A stretch of 42,529 bases of DNA. It comes from Paenibacillus sp. NEAU-GSW1 (GTDB lineage: Bacteria; Bacillota; Bacilli; Paenibacillales; Paenibacillaceae). Shown in pieces: positions 17,764 through 26,372 of this stretch (its first letter is position 1; each line of letters opens with the position of its first letter). Under the pieces are notes generated by a model, which was given only the letters and a program-made list of their open reading frames with translations, did not search any database and had not been told where the DNA came from. A program made the position numbers and the translations under genes. The stretch is taken from assembly GCF_009737085.1 (NCBI RefSeq), contig NZ_WOVL01000038.1:1-42529 (forward strand), given 5' to 3'.

Positions 17764-18771
17764 TTAATGATCTGTGCCGCCATCAAGAATTCTTCTTACA
17801 TCCTCTAAGGTTTCTTGCAGTGAAATCCATTCTCCGTTTTTTTTAGTATATGACTCTGAGATATAAAACGGCTGTGAAAGATAGGCCTCCAATCTTTCTC
17901 CACGGTAGTATTGCTTTAACTCTGATTCAGGCAATTTATCTGCTCGTTCAGATACTACGATTGGTCTTAATTCACGGTACCGTCGCAGCAATTTTCTCGC
18001 ACGCTGTTGAATGGACGAATGTATTGACCCTAGTTGAGCTCCCTCAAGAATAATAGACGTCGATATAACGGGGTCTACAGCAGGATATAGGCCTCGTGCG
18101 GTTAATTCAGAGTCGAATTTTATAAATGTATCCAGCGGGCCGTACGGTAGTTCCTCATCGACTGACGTCCATCCAGTATCCACCAAGATCGTTGTGACTT
18201 TTCTTATCCCAGCAGCTTGTAACTTTTCACTAAGGTTAAAAAGTTCTCCTGACAGTACCATTGAGCGATCCGCGCCTAATATCACCTCACTATGTTTTGT
18301 GAAGTCCATTATTTCCTTATAGACCTGTTCCAACGTATGACAAGTGACTGCAGATTCTTGAACCACCTCATCAATTCCAATGCTGTCATGAGTTGGTTTC
18401 CAAAATATTGTTGCAAAATGATTTTTGTTAAACCGATTCATTAATTCCGCCAACATCACCAATTGACCGGTATGAGGTCCCGCAACTATTCCAACGGTTC
18501 CTCCTTTAACAATAGGAGCTAATAAATCTAATACTTTAATCCCGGTTTCAATCATACCCATTTGGCTGCCACGAATAATTAATTCGTCCATTGTACAACC
18601 TGCCAGGCTTGCCAACTTCGCTAAGGTTTGAACTTCTGCCCGTCCTATCGGAATTTTACCCGTACATAGATTGGACACGGTTGCTGGCCGAAGACCCATT
18701 TCTCTAGCGTTTACCGTTAAGTTAGGAACACGCGCTCGAAGAAGTGACACATTTAAATGAAGGTCATCCAT
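17764..18771 (-). CDS. Helix-turn-helix protein fused to a degenerate F1-ATPase beta-like domain
   Basis: A 335-residue fusion. Residues about 10-65 are a Cro/CI-type helix-turn-helix (GLRPATVSNLCTGKIPIGRA). From residue 72 the sequence follows the nucleotide-binding and C-terminal domains of the F1 beta subunit: METGIKVLDLLAPIVKGG-type start (here with I after M), RGLYPAVDPVISTS, and LEAYLSQPFYISE, ending in an ILDGGTDH that mirrors the beta-subunit EYDH region. The N-terminal beta-barrel of F1 beta is absent. Walker A (GGAGVGKT in F1) reads AGPHTGQL at 97-104, so the catalytic Lys-Thr pair is replaced by Gln-Leu. The GERTREG glutamate segment is lost, and DELSEED is degraded to DKLPESE. It should therefore not hydrolyse ATP; it may sense a nucleotide or have a structural role in a regulator. 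AGGAGG lies 6 bases before ATG. It heads a three-gene operon with its own promoter and a nearby palindrome. Confidence 0.85.
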   Translation of the reverse strand: MDDLHLNVSLLRARVPNLTVNAREMGLRPATVSNLCTGKIPIGRAEVQTLAKLASLAGCTMDELIIRGSQMGMIETGIKVLDLLAPIVKGGTVGIVAGPHTGQLVMLAELMNRFNKNHFATIFWKPTHDSIGIDEVVQESAVTCHTLEQVYKEIMDFTKHSEVILGADRSMVLSGELFNLSEKLQAAGIRKVTTILVDTGWTSVDEELPYGPLDTFIKFDSELTARGLYPAVDPVISTSIILEGAQLGSIHSSIQQRARKLLRRYRELRPIVVSERADKLPESELKQYYRGERLEAYLSQPFYISESYTKKNGEWISLQETLEDVRRILDGGTDH

Positions 18772-18794
18772 AATCTCCCTCCTAATTACTCTTT

Positions 18795-18823
18795 ATAGTA
18801 ATATAATTTCTTTTAAAAGTAAA
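18795..18823 (-). promoter_or_regulatory. Promoter of the helix-turn-helix/F1-beta operon
   Basis: On the minus strand TTTACT (18818-18823), a 17-base spacer, and TACTAT (18795-18800), 24 bases before the start codon. An alternative upstream pair is TTGACC/TTTTAA. The palindrome at 18834-18848 lies just upstream of the -35. Confidence 0.55.
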
Positions 18824-18833
18824 CTAAGCATTT

Positions 18834-18848
18834 CAGGTCAATGACCTG
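18834..18848. promoter_or_regulatory. Candidate operator palindrome
   Basis: CAGGTCA-A-TGACCTG is a perfect 15-base palindrome placed 11 bases upstream of the -35 box of the helix-turn-helix/F1-beta operon. Its size fits a dimeric helix-turn-helix protein, so autoregulation is a reasonable inference. Confidence 0.5.
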
Positions 18849-19024
18849 TCAATTTATAGGTTTTCGAGGAATAACGCGAATTGTCAGGCAGCTGTTAACC
18901 CAAGAGGTAAACAAATGCATGATGGATAAAGAAATGCACATTGTCACTTGCCTGTGCAATGAACAATAATAAAACCATAATCCGTTCGAGATAAACCTAC
19001 TTACAGAAAGTGAGGCTCGGCTTT

Positions 19025-19780
19025 ATGTATAAAGCATTACTTGTTCATCCCGACAATATTTCGAGAGAAGAAACCAGACTGCTGCTTCCATGGGAACAGC
19101 ATGGCTTCCAGCTTGGTGCCTATACGGATTCTCTCTTTGACGCTCAAGCTCTTGTTAAAACACAGATGTTCGACCTAATACTTATAGATCTTAAACCTTC
19201 TCAGGCTATTGGAATGCAAATCTGTGAACAGATTCGCGAGCATAGCCGAGTCTCTATTATTCTTTTGGGAGGCAGTGATGATTTCCAGATTATGAGAAAA
19301 GCTTTAGCCTTTCAAGTAAGCGATTACATTTCGGATCCGGTACAGCCGGAAGATTTGGCCGCCAGCCTGTGCAGGGTAAAGAAAGAGCTCGATGTTCAGC
19401 CCAATCACTCCAAGCGGTTAACCTTACGTTACGAGAATAAAAAAAATCTGAATCCGTCCATCATTGATCTCGTCAAGCAATACGTTCAGGAACAATTGCA
19501 TGTGAATATTACTTTAAAAAAAATATCAAACATACTGCATTTCAACTGCGCCTATCTTGGCCAAAAATTCAAAGACCAGGAAAACATGTCTTTCAACGAA
19601 TATCTTCTTCAACAGCGAATGGAGAAGGCTAAGTTACTTCTGGAGAAAACAGATATGAGGATCTACGAAATTGCACATGAAGTAGGATACACGGAAATTG
19701 ACTGGTTCTATAAGAAGTTCAAGGAATACACCGGCACGAGCGCCAATGAGTACCGCAAGCAAAGCACGGTATATGCGTAA
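19025..19780 (+). CDS. Short AraC-type response regulator with degenerate receiver
   Basis: A 251-residue protein: a receiver-like domain (1-115) joined directly to an AraC double helix-turn-helix (about 150-251, ending VGYTEIDWFYKKFKEYTG). Compared with YesN proteins it lacks the long linker. The receiver keeps D55 in LILIDLKP, but the acidic pair that binds magnesium is H8/P9, and the conserved lysine of the LKP motif is replaced (SDPVQP). Phosphorylation is therefore doubtful; it may act without a kinase. The ATG at 19025 is used because GTGAGG lies 9 bases before it; a GTG five codons upstream is part of that site. No kinase is adjacent. It converges on the GH10 xylanase gene. Confidence 0.85.
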   Translation: MYKALLVHPDNISREETRLLLPWEQHGFQLGAYTDSLFDAQALVKTQMFDLILIDLKPSQAIGMQICEQIREHSRVSIILLGGSDDFQIMRKALAFQVSDYISDPVQPEDLAASLCRVKKELDVQPNHSKRLTLRYENKKNLNPSIIDLVKQYVQEQLHVNITLKKISNILHFNCAYLGQKFKDQENMSFNEYLLQQRMEKAKLLLEKTDMRIYEIAHEVGYTEIDWFYKKFKEYTGTSANEYRKQSTVYA

Positions 19781-19840
19781 TGAATTTATACGAATTGTCA
19801 TTTTAGTAAGCGCTTGCAATGAAAGGAATGTCTCGTTAAA

Positions 19841-19890
19841 GTACGAACGAAAAAGCTTTCCAGGTTAATGGAAAGCTTTTTCGTTCGTAC
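19841..19890. terminator. Bidirectional terminator between regulator and xylanase
   Basis: Arms of 21 bases (19841-19861 and 19870-19890) are exact inverted repeats around an 8-base loop. The stem holds AAAAAGC and GCTTTTT, giving a T-rich 3' side in both directions. It serves the plus-strand regulator and the minus-strand xylanase, whose stop lies 4 bases away. Confidence 0.9.
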
Positions 19891-19893
19891 CAT

Positions 19894-22572
19894 TTACTTT
19901 GTTCCTAACAGCTTCAGCAGTCCAAAGCCGGATGTGTTCGTGAAGGACTGACCGGAACGGTCATTCCAGATCGCCACACTGTCACGGTCCCCGTCTCCGT
20001 CTTCATCATTGTTCACCTGAACATCAAAGCCAATGATGTCTCCAGCTGCCGGAGATGTGCCGTTCCATTTAATTGAGGCCTCGACTAGATAACCGTTGGC
20101 CGTACGTTTTACTGCGGACACCAGATTTTCGCTTAGCGAGCCCGGATTCACACTTTGCTCGTTGTCGAAGTTAATCCGGTATTGTCCATCATCAGCCTGA
20201 TAGCTGGCAGTTGCGGCTTTGTTCTGATCAACAAATATTTCTACCGAATCCTGCTCCCATACATTTGGACTTAGCTTGGAAAGCAGCGAATCTGTCACTT
20301 CCGCGAGTACGTATAACCGTCCTTCATCCCAGAGCGTTCTGACCTTTGCTTTAGCCCCGTTTGTCCCTTGTACCCATCTGTCAGTTGTAATCAGGTTTGC
20401 CTTGCTCCAGAGGGCATCGATATTGCCGTCTATAACTGGCGTGCCCATTTGAGCCTTTGTATCTTGCGGACCTTCTATTAAAGTTAAGACGCCATATTGG
20501 GACGTATCGAAATCTTGCGAAGCCGTTCTGTCGTTCCAGGAGGTTTTCGTTACCGTGCTGCCCTCCTTGTTAACAATCCGAACATCAAGTCCAAGCTTTT
20601 TATTCAGCGATAAGCCATCAACCGGAATTGCCGCTTCGATCCGGTATCCGTCTGCGAGCTTAACCGCTTTGTATTCAGCAGGTTTACCTGAATTTTCCCC
20701 GCTCCGACTGAACGTATATTTCTTGTCATCCGCTTCGTATTGTGTTGTTTTACCGTTATTGCCATCAATAAATACTTCTACTGCATCATTTCCGTTCGTG
20801 CTTGTATCCGATACATCAACTGTAATATAAAGATGGTCTGCAGCCCATAACGTCTTGAATTTTGCGACAGGCGCTCCTTCGTTTAGTATGGAAACGGCTG
20901 CAGACTTGCTCCATCCATCCCCCAGCTTGCCATCAATAGTCGCCTTGACATTAGCCGCCGTTGTATTCTGAATATCTACCGGAAGCTTGCTTGGATCTAC
21001 TAATGCCCAGTACGCATATTTCGCCTGCAGCCGTTCGTCGAACAGCAGAGGCCAGTTATTACGGTCGACCGGGAAGGTGCGCAACCAAGTATTCAAATCA
21101 TCCTTACCCCAGAAAATAACGGCGGTCAGTTGATCTGCGTGCTTCCTGAATACATCGAAAATTTCCTTATACCGCCTTGCCTGCTTTACTTGAAGCTCCA
21201 GAGAGAATGTCTCATACGCATCGTTGTCATTGGTATAGACGCTCATATCCAGCTCTGTTACTTGCTGCTCAATGTTCAAATCTGTGAAAGCCTGAATCAT
21301 GTCATCGAGTTCTTGGGCCTGCGGACTCTCAATGCCTATATGCGTCTGATGACCAACGCCGTCAACAGGAATTCCTTTATCCTTCAGTCGTTTAATTAGA
21401 TCATGCAGATCCTGCCGCTTGTCCGGCATATTCGTATTGTAGTCATTGATAAACAGCTTCGCATTTGGATCTGCTTCATGTGCATATTGGAATGCCTTCT
21501 CAATAAATTCTTCTCCTGCGATCTTGTACCATAAGCTGTTGCGGAGACCGCCCGGCTGTTTATCACCAGGCTCAAGCACCTCATTAACAACATCCCAAGC
21601 ATAGATTTTGCCTTTGTAACGGCCAACAACATTCTCAATATGACGCTTCATCCTTGCAAATAGCAGCTCTTTACTTGCAAGGTTTCCATTCTCATCGTAG
21701 AACACCCATTCCGGGGTTTGAGAATGCCAGATCAGCGTATGACCACGCATGGCTATACCGTTCTCCACCGCAAAATTAACAATCTTGTCCGAGCGTGTGA
21801 AGTTGAACTGTCCCTCCTGAGGTTCCGTAGCATCCCACTTCAGCTCATTGCCGGCAGTCAAGCTGTTGAAATGCTTCTTGATCAACTGAGCATCGGGACC
21901 ATTGGGATCTTCGATCTCATTAACCAGTAGTGCCGTCCCAAGCATGAAATCATCGGCAAATTCATCCTTCAGGGATGGAATATCCTGCTGTATAACAATC
22001 GGTCCCGGTTCAGGAAGCTGCTCTATAGAAAAATCATCTATATAGAAATCCAATGTTGGGTTGGAGGATGCTTCAAAATAGACGAAGAGACTTTGGATCG
22101 GCTGCTTCAATTGATATTGACCGCTAAACTTCGCCCAACCGTCTGCTGTTACATTCCCGGAAGTAACCCCTTCATAATCCGTTTTTCCGTCCGTAGTACG
22201 CTGAACCGTCATCGATACCGACGAGGCAGCTGTTCCTGCCGGAAGCTTGACCCATGCAGTAAGCGCATAGGTTTTCCCTTCCGTCATAATGGAGGTTACA
22301 TCGAGCTGCATGCCATTCCAGCTTTGTGTCCTTCCTGTTACCTGAAGTCCGTATGACCCTGTGTGGGCAGCGGCTCCTAAAGCTGAGAGCACTTCATTGC
22401 CTCCGCGTCCTTGCCAGCCTTGAACCGTGCCATCCTCAAAATCTGTTGCGATTTTCATTGAACTTGCTTCCGCTTCTGCCTGTTTCGGCAGTACGCTGAG
22501 CGACAATGACGCCAGCATCAGAGCGATGGCCAACACGCCTGAAAGAGAGCGCTTCAAACCCTTTTTCTTCAT
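19894..22572 (-). CDS. Secreted GH10 endo-1,4-beta-xylanase with CBM4_9 and two CBM9 modules
   Basis: An 892-residue exported xylanase. A Sec signal peptide covers residues 1-34 (QAEA). A CBM4_9/CBM22-type module follows at about 39-188 (FEDGTVQGWQGRGG). The GH10 barrel runs from about 200 to 540, with acid/base glutamate in WDVVNEVLE (near 330), nucleophile in VTELDM (near 438), and the GNELKWD and RGHTLIWHSQTPEW signatures. Two tandem CBM9 modules (about 565-735 and 740-892) end the protein. There are no SLH repeats, so it is released or held only through its CBMs. The start is set at the signal peptide: GTGAGG lies 6 bases before this ATG; the longer frame adds 60 residues with no export signal in front. 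It cuts xylan backbones outside the cell and should supply xylo-oligosaccharides to the importers in this window. Confidence 0.95.
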   Translation of the reverse strand: MKKKGLKRSLSGVLAIALMLASLSLSVLPKQAEAEASSMKIATDFEDGTVQGWQGRGGNEVLSALGAAAHTGSYGLQVTGRTQSWNGMQLDVTSIMTEGKTYALTAWVKLPAGTAASSVSMTVQRTTDGKTDYEGVTSGNVTADGWAKFSGQYQLKQPIQSLFVYFEASSNPTLDFYIDDFSIEQLPEPGPIVIQQDIPSLKDEFADDFMLGTALLVNEIEDPNGPDAQLIKKHFNSLTAGNELKWDATEPQEGQFNFTRSDKIVNFAVENGIAMRGHTLIWHSQTPEWVFYDENGNLASKELLFARMKRHIENVVGRYKGKIYAWDVVNEVLEPGDKQPGGLRNSLWYKIAGEEFIEKAFQYAHEADPNAKLFINDYNTNMPDKRQDLHDLIKRLKDKGIPVDGVGHQTHIGIESPQAQELDDMIQAFTDLNIEQQVTELDMSVYTNDNDAYETFSLELQVKQARRYKEIFDVFRKHADQLTAVIFWGKDDLNTWLRTFPVDRNNWPLLFDERLQAKYAYWALVDPSKLPVDIQNTTAANVKATIDGKLGDGWSKSAAVSILNEGAPVAKFKTLWAADHLYITVDVSDTSTNGNDAVEVFIDGNNGKTTQYEADDKKYTFSRSGENSGKPAEYKAVKLADGYRIEAAIPVDGLSLNKKLGLDVRIVNKEGSTVTKTSWNDRTASQDFDTSQYGVLTLIEGPQDTKAQMGTPVIDGNIDALWSKANLITTDRWVQGTNGAKAKVRTLWDEGRLYVLAEVTDSLLSKLSPNVWEQDSVEIFVDQNKAATASYQADDGQYRINFDNEQSVNPGSLSENLVSAVKRTANGYLVEASIKWNGTSPAAGDIIGFDVQVNNDEDGDGDRDSVAIWNDRSGQSFTNTSGFGLLKLLGTK

Positions 22573-22758
22573 AATACACCTCACCTTTCGCTTTTCTTGT
22601 ATATTCCATAAAACCACCCTTTGAGAGGCCGGCGGGAATATCGAGACGACGTTATTTCTTCCTTCCTTAAAAAGTGTATTGGTTATAGAAAAAGGCAACA
22701 ACCTGTCGACTTTTGGTATAACACCTGCCAAGGTATAGAAAATGTCGCACACTAATAA

Positions 22759-22791
22759 AGCAATAAAAGCGCGTTCCCATTTGGAACGCGC
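22759..22791 (-). terminator. Terminator after the second yesN-type gene
   Basis: GCGCGTTCC (22769-22777) and GGAACGCGC (22783-22791) form a perfect stem with a 5-base loop. On the minus strand it is followed by TTTTATTGCTTTATT. It separates the upstream kinase/regulator unit from the xylanase gene, which must have its own promoter. Confidence 0.85.
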
Positions 22792-22865
22792 TCAAGTTAT
22801 AGTTACTAGCTGTTTATTAACATAGCGGCAGCAGAAACAACAATTGTCCATACAAATAACAAACT

Positions 22866-22943
22866 CCACCTATGGGATGGAATTCATGGAACACATTTAC
22901 CTGGGACATTAATGAACAGTTGATCCGGGATGTTGCCGATCGA
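22866..22943 (+). pseudogene. Relic of a GH27 alpha-galactosidase start
   Basis: The plus strand reads PPMGWNSWNTFTWDINEQ followed by LIRDVADR, the first strand and helix of a GH27 barrel. Similarity ends abruptly near 22943, and the frame then runs into the response regulator on the other strand. No upstream start or downstream barrel remains. It is debris of a gene otherwise deleted, distinct from the intact GH27 gene at 31839. Confidence 0.75.
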
Positions 22944-22987
22944 TATGAATGGTTTATCCGGCTTAAGCCCGGTCATCGCCAAAGCTA

Positions 22988-24634
22988 TCAAGATTGGGTG
23001 AGAGCGTCCCGATATTCCTGAGGCGTCATGCCGGTAGCCTTTTTAAAAAATCTTGTAAACGAATGAGCCGCTTCATAGCCCACGCCAACAGCGACTTCAC
23101 GCACCTTGAGCTCATCCTCCTTGAGCAGCTCCTTGGCTCTTCTCACACGGCAATTATCAATGTATTCAGATAAATTGACACCACATTCCTGTTTGAAAAA
23201 CCGGGATAAATAAGAAGGATTGAAATAATGGATCTCGGCCAGCCTGACAAGAGACAAATCTTCGCTTAAATGCTCATTGATATAGTCACAGATTCTATCA
23301 ATGACAGTGGCCGCATTTTCTTTGTTCTCCTGGCTTTTAACTTTAAACAGTTGTTCCGCTGCTTGCTTTAAGTATTGTACGGCTTCTCGCATGGAAGAAT
23401 GCTCATCCAGGCGCATCAGCTGATAGTAATCACTAATCTCGCTGCTTAGCCCCAACCGGTTAATATGTGCATACAAAATAAGCGCAATTGAATAATAGAT
23501 TTCAATTTTTCTATGGACAGGACTGTTCGCATACAGCATCACCATGCTTAATTCTTCAAAGATTTCGTTAAATTTTTCGACTTTACCCGCTTCCAGAAAC
23601 GCTGACAGAACCTCCGCTTTCGGGGCTACTTGTCCTTCATTCTTCTTGTACAGTTCATGCGAATCTTCAAGCTGTTCCCCTCGGTCAGTCACAATAACCG
23701 TTATTCCTTCACCGCCGATTTTCATGAGCTGAAGATGACGAAGCCGTTTATATTGCTGGCTCATTTCATCCCATCCGCAGGAAGCACCGCTTATCGTGAA
23801 AGCTACAGGCAAACTAAGTGATTGCAAGCAGCTCTCCTGAATTAATTCCAATGTACCTTCCAGATAGCGAACCAGATGATTATAAAACTTCTCTTCCGCA
23901 TGCTCGGAGGGCTGCAGCAGCAACAAGAGATCCCCTTGACTGTCGACAATACTGATTTGTTTCATTTTCTCGGACAAATAAGAATTGCAGACCATTCGCG
24001 CCTTTGCAAGAAGACCGCTTCTTTCAATATAATTGGCGCCCTTCGGATACGATAAGTGTCCCATCACAAGAAGTATAGGAGAAGCAGGATCAAGGCCAAT
24101 GCTCATTTTATGAAACTCATCAATCAGCCTGTCCCTGTCCAGACCATGCCCTTTACTTTCCTGGAGCAGATGTCGGATGTAATCTCCTTGTGCTATCTGC
24201 TCGAGTGCATAGAGCTGTTCGCGGGATTGTTCCAGCAACCGGCTCATCTGATTCTCATACTCAATTTCTTGCATCACTTCCTGAACGGTTCCCGTAACCT
24301 TGTCATAGCCCTCCGTCTTCAGCAAATAACGAACATTGGGCATTTGAATCGCTTTATATGCGTAATCAAATTCACTGAAGCCCGTCAGAAAGATTACTTT
24401 GCATCTTGGCCAAAAGACTTGAATTTCCTCTGACAGCTCTAGACCGCTCATACCCGGCATACTGATATCGGTCAGTATGATATCTATCCTCGTCCGCGAC
24501 ATCCAATGCAAAGCCTCCTTGGCAGAGTAGGCTTTGCAGACATCAAGCTTTTCCGGGTTAAGTCGATGAAACACCTCGTACAGCGAGTCTGTAATAATGT
24601 CTTCGTCATCAACAATCAACAATCTATACAACAT
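22988..24634 (-). CDS. YesN-type response regulator with AraC DNA-binding domain (second set)
   Basis: A 548-residue response regulator. Receiver at 1-120 with D9/D10, acceptor D56 in ILTDISMPG and the conserved lysine in YLLKTEG. A long linker and a C-terminal AraC domain (about 440-548, VGYEAAHSFTRFFKKATGM) follow. The start at 24634 has AGGGGG 6 bases upstream; the TTG five codons earlier lies before that site. It overlaps the 3' end of the kinase gene by 11 bases, so the two are translationally coupled partners. The GH10 gene lies downstream beyond a terminator and is a plausible target. Confidence 0.9.
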   Translation of the reverse strand: MLYRLLIVDDEDIITDSLYEVFHRLNPEKLDVCKAYSAKEALHWMSRTRIDIILTDISMPGMSGLELSEEIQVFWPRCKVIFLTGFSEFDYAYKAIQMPNVRYLLKTEGYDKVTGTVQEVMQEIEYENQMSRLLEQSREQLYALEQIAQGDYIRHLLQESKGHGLDRDRLIDEFHKMSIGLDPASPILLVMGHLSYPKGANYIERSGLLAKARMVCNSYLSEKMKQISIVDSQGDLLLLLQPSEHAEEKFYNHLVRYLEGTLELIQESCLQSLSLPVAFTISGASCGWDEMSQQYKRLRHLQLMKIGGEGITVIVTDRGEQLEDSHELYKKNEGQVAPKAEVLSAFLEAGKVEKFNEIFEELSMVMLYANSPVHRKIEIYYSIALILYAHINRLGLSSEISDYYQLMRLDEHSSMREAVQYLKQAAEQLFKVKSQENKENAATVIDRICDYINEHLSEDLSLVRLAEIHYFNPSYLSRFFKQECGVNLSEYIDNCRVRRAKELLKEDELKVREVAVGVGYEAAHSFTRFFKKATGMTPQEYRDALTQS

Positions 24635-26372
24635 CACCGGCCCCCTCAAGCTTGATTCTGATCTCCACCTTCAGGCCATTCAACTCGCTTCTGGACAAAA
24701 ACAAACCGCTGCCTTCCCAATAGGTCAACATAATACGCCGATGAATGTTGATCATCCCGGTCATTTCTCCGGATCCCCTTTTGCTGTCTAATCTTGCTTG
24801 CAGGGCTTCAATCTGCTCGTCGCTGATTGGATAATCACCATTATTCTCAACGATAATTCTCGCTTCATCCTCATCCAAGCCGAAAGAAACATGGAGCAAG
24901 CCTTCATTTGTCATTTTCTCCAGACTATGCTCATAGGCATTTTCGATAATCGGCTGAATAATCAGCCTTGGCACCCGGATTCGCTCCATGTCCTTTGGCA
25001 GCTCATCGAACTCTACCTTAATTCTTCTGGAGAACCGGAGCTTCTGAATTTCGGTATACATTCTGGAATGTCGGGTTTCTTCCGCCAAGAGAACGTTATC
25101 CTCTCCGTTGCGGGTGATGAACCGATAATACTCGCCAAGCTTATTCGTGAAGAGCTCTACGCGCTCCAAATCCCCTGTTTTCGCCAATGAGCTCAGAATA
25201 AAAAAGTTGTTGTACAAAAAATGCGGTTTAATTTGGGATTGAAGCTGCTTAAGCTCTGCTTTCTGCATCATCATCGTTTGTTTGAAATCTTGATCGATCA
25301 GCGTCTGCAGCTTCTTGACCATCTGGTTGAACCGGTTATACAAATAGCCGAATTCATCCTTTTGCTCATGGTCAATATGAATGTCCAAAGCACCTCCTTC
25401 CATCTTTCTAAAGCTCTGCAAAAGCAGCAAAAGCGGCTTATGAACAAACTTGTACGTCGATAACGCATAAATAATGATGGCACAACAGGATGTCAGAGCG
25501 AATAACCATGCCCATTTATTAAATCCGCTCAACGGCTTCTTCACTGCCGATTCCGGCAAGTAGGTAACGACAGATAATCCAAGCGGCTCAGAATAAGCCT
25601 TATCAAGGTGATAATTCATGCCATCAATCCGCTTGATCAATGTATTTTCATCTGTACGAAGAGCAGCAAATACGTAGCTCAGCAAATCGTTAGAGACCTC
25701 TGCGTCACTGGCCAATGTATACCCTGTCATATTGGAGATAAGGAAAGACCCGCTCTCGGGATAAACGCTTATCTGCTGAAGGGATTCTCTAAGCTTATTC
25801 ATATCCAGTTCAATCTGGACGATAAATATTGGTTCTCCTTCTTTACCTCCATATTTAGCCGTGCTCAAGTAAAGGGAATTATTATAGCTAATGAGACGTG
25901 CTTCCTTCTTATCCACCTCATTGTGGAAATAATTGAAGCCGAGCTGGTTGAAATCATCGACCTCGTTGCTTGATGATATCGTCTTCTGAATGGTGCGCAC
26001 ATGCACATAAATATCTTTTATATAAGCGCTGCTATTTTTAATAGAATTAAGCCGATGAAGCAGATAATCGATGCTTGCCTTCTTGTCGGCGTTGTCCATC
26101 AAATTCCAGGTAACCGCCAATTTGTTCAGACCTTTATCCTGCAAAATATCATATTGCTGAATTTCCAGCCATTCGATTTCATGGTTCAAATCTTCCAAAT
26201 AATAAGAAAGCTGAGCCGTCGTATTTTTTGATATTTCATTGCTGGCATTCGTATAACTCCAGTTATACAAATAGACCCCCAGTAGAACAATCGGCAGGAT
26301 GACAACCAAATTGGTTATTATAAGACGTACAAATAAGGCATTGCGCCATGAATTAGCGAGCAGTCTTAACAA
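24624..26372 (-). CDS. YesM-type sensor histidine kinase (second set)
   Basis: A 582-residue membrane kinase: first span in LFVRLIITNLVVILPIVLLG (about 13-33), an extracellular sensor region to about 275, second span (WLFALTSCCAIIIYALS), HAMP, and a His_kinase domain with QSQIKPHFLYNN. The N-box is PIIENAYEHS. The G1 box reads VENNGDYP instead of DNGxG and G2 reads TGMINIHRR, so ATP binding may be weakened. The frame opens at 26411, but the best ribosome site, GGAGG, lies 7 bases before a TTG at 26372 (protein begins LLRLLANSWRN). That start overlaps the last 20 bases of the binding-protein gene. Starts at 26393 or 26411 cannot be excluded. Confidence 0.88.
   Translation of the reverse strand: MLRLLANSWRNALFVRLIITNLVVILPIVLLGVYLYNWSYTNASNEISKNTTAQLSYYLEDLNHEIEWLEIQQYDILQDKGLNKLAVTWNLMDNADKKASIDYLLHRLNSIKNSSAYIKDIYVHVRTIQKTISSSNEVDDFNQLGFNYFHNEVDKKEARLISYNNSLYLSTAKYGGKEGEPIFIVQIELDMNKLRESLQQISVYPESGSFLISNMTGYTLASDAEVSNDLLSYVFAALRTDENTLIKRIDGMNYHLDKAYSEPLGLSVVTYLPESAVKKPLSGFNKWAWLFALTSCCAIIIYALSTYKFVHKPLLLLLQSFRKMEGGALDIHIDHEQKDEFGYLYNRFNQMVKKLQTLIDQDFKQTMMMQKAELKQLQSQIKPHFLYNNFFILSSLAKTGDLERVELFTNKLGEYYRFITRNGEDNVLLAEETRHSRMYTEIQKLRFSRRIKVEFDELPKDMERIRVPRLIIQPIIENAYEHSLEKMTNEGLLHVSFGLDEDEARIIVENNGDYPISDEQIEALQARLDSKRGSGEMTGMINIHRRIMLTYWEGSGLFLSRSELNGLKVEIRIKLEGAGDVV

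Noticed and set aside
19806..19820. cre-like sequence TAAGCGCTTGCA
   Set aside because: It lies after the end of the short response regulator gene and before a bidirectional terminator, with no promoter next to it.
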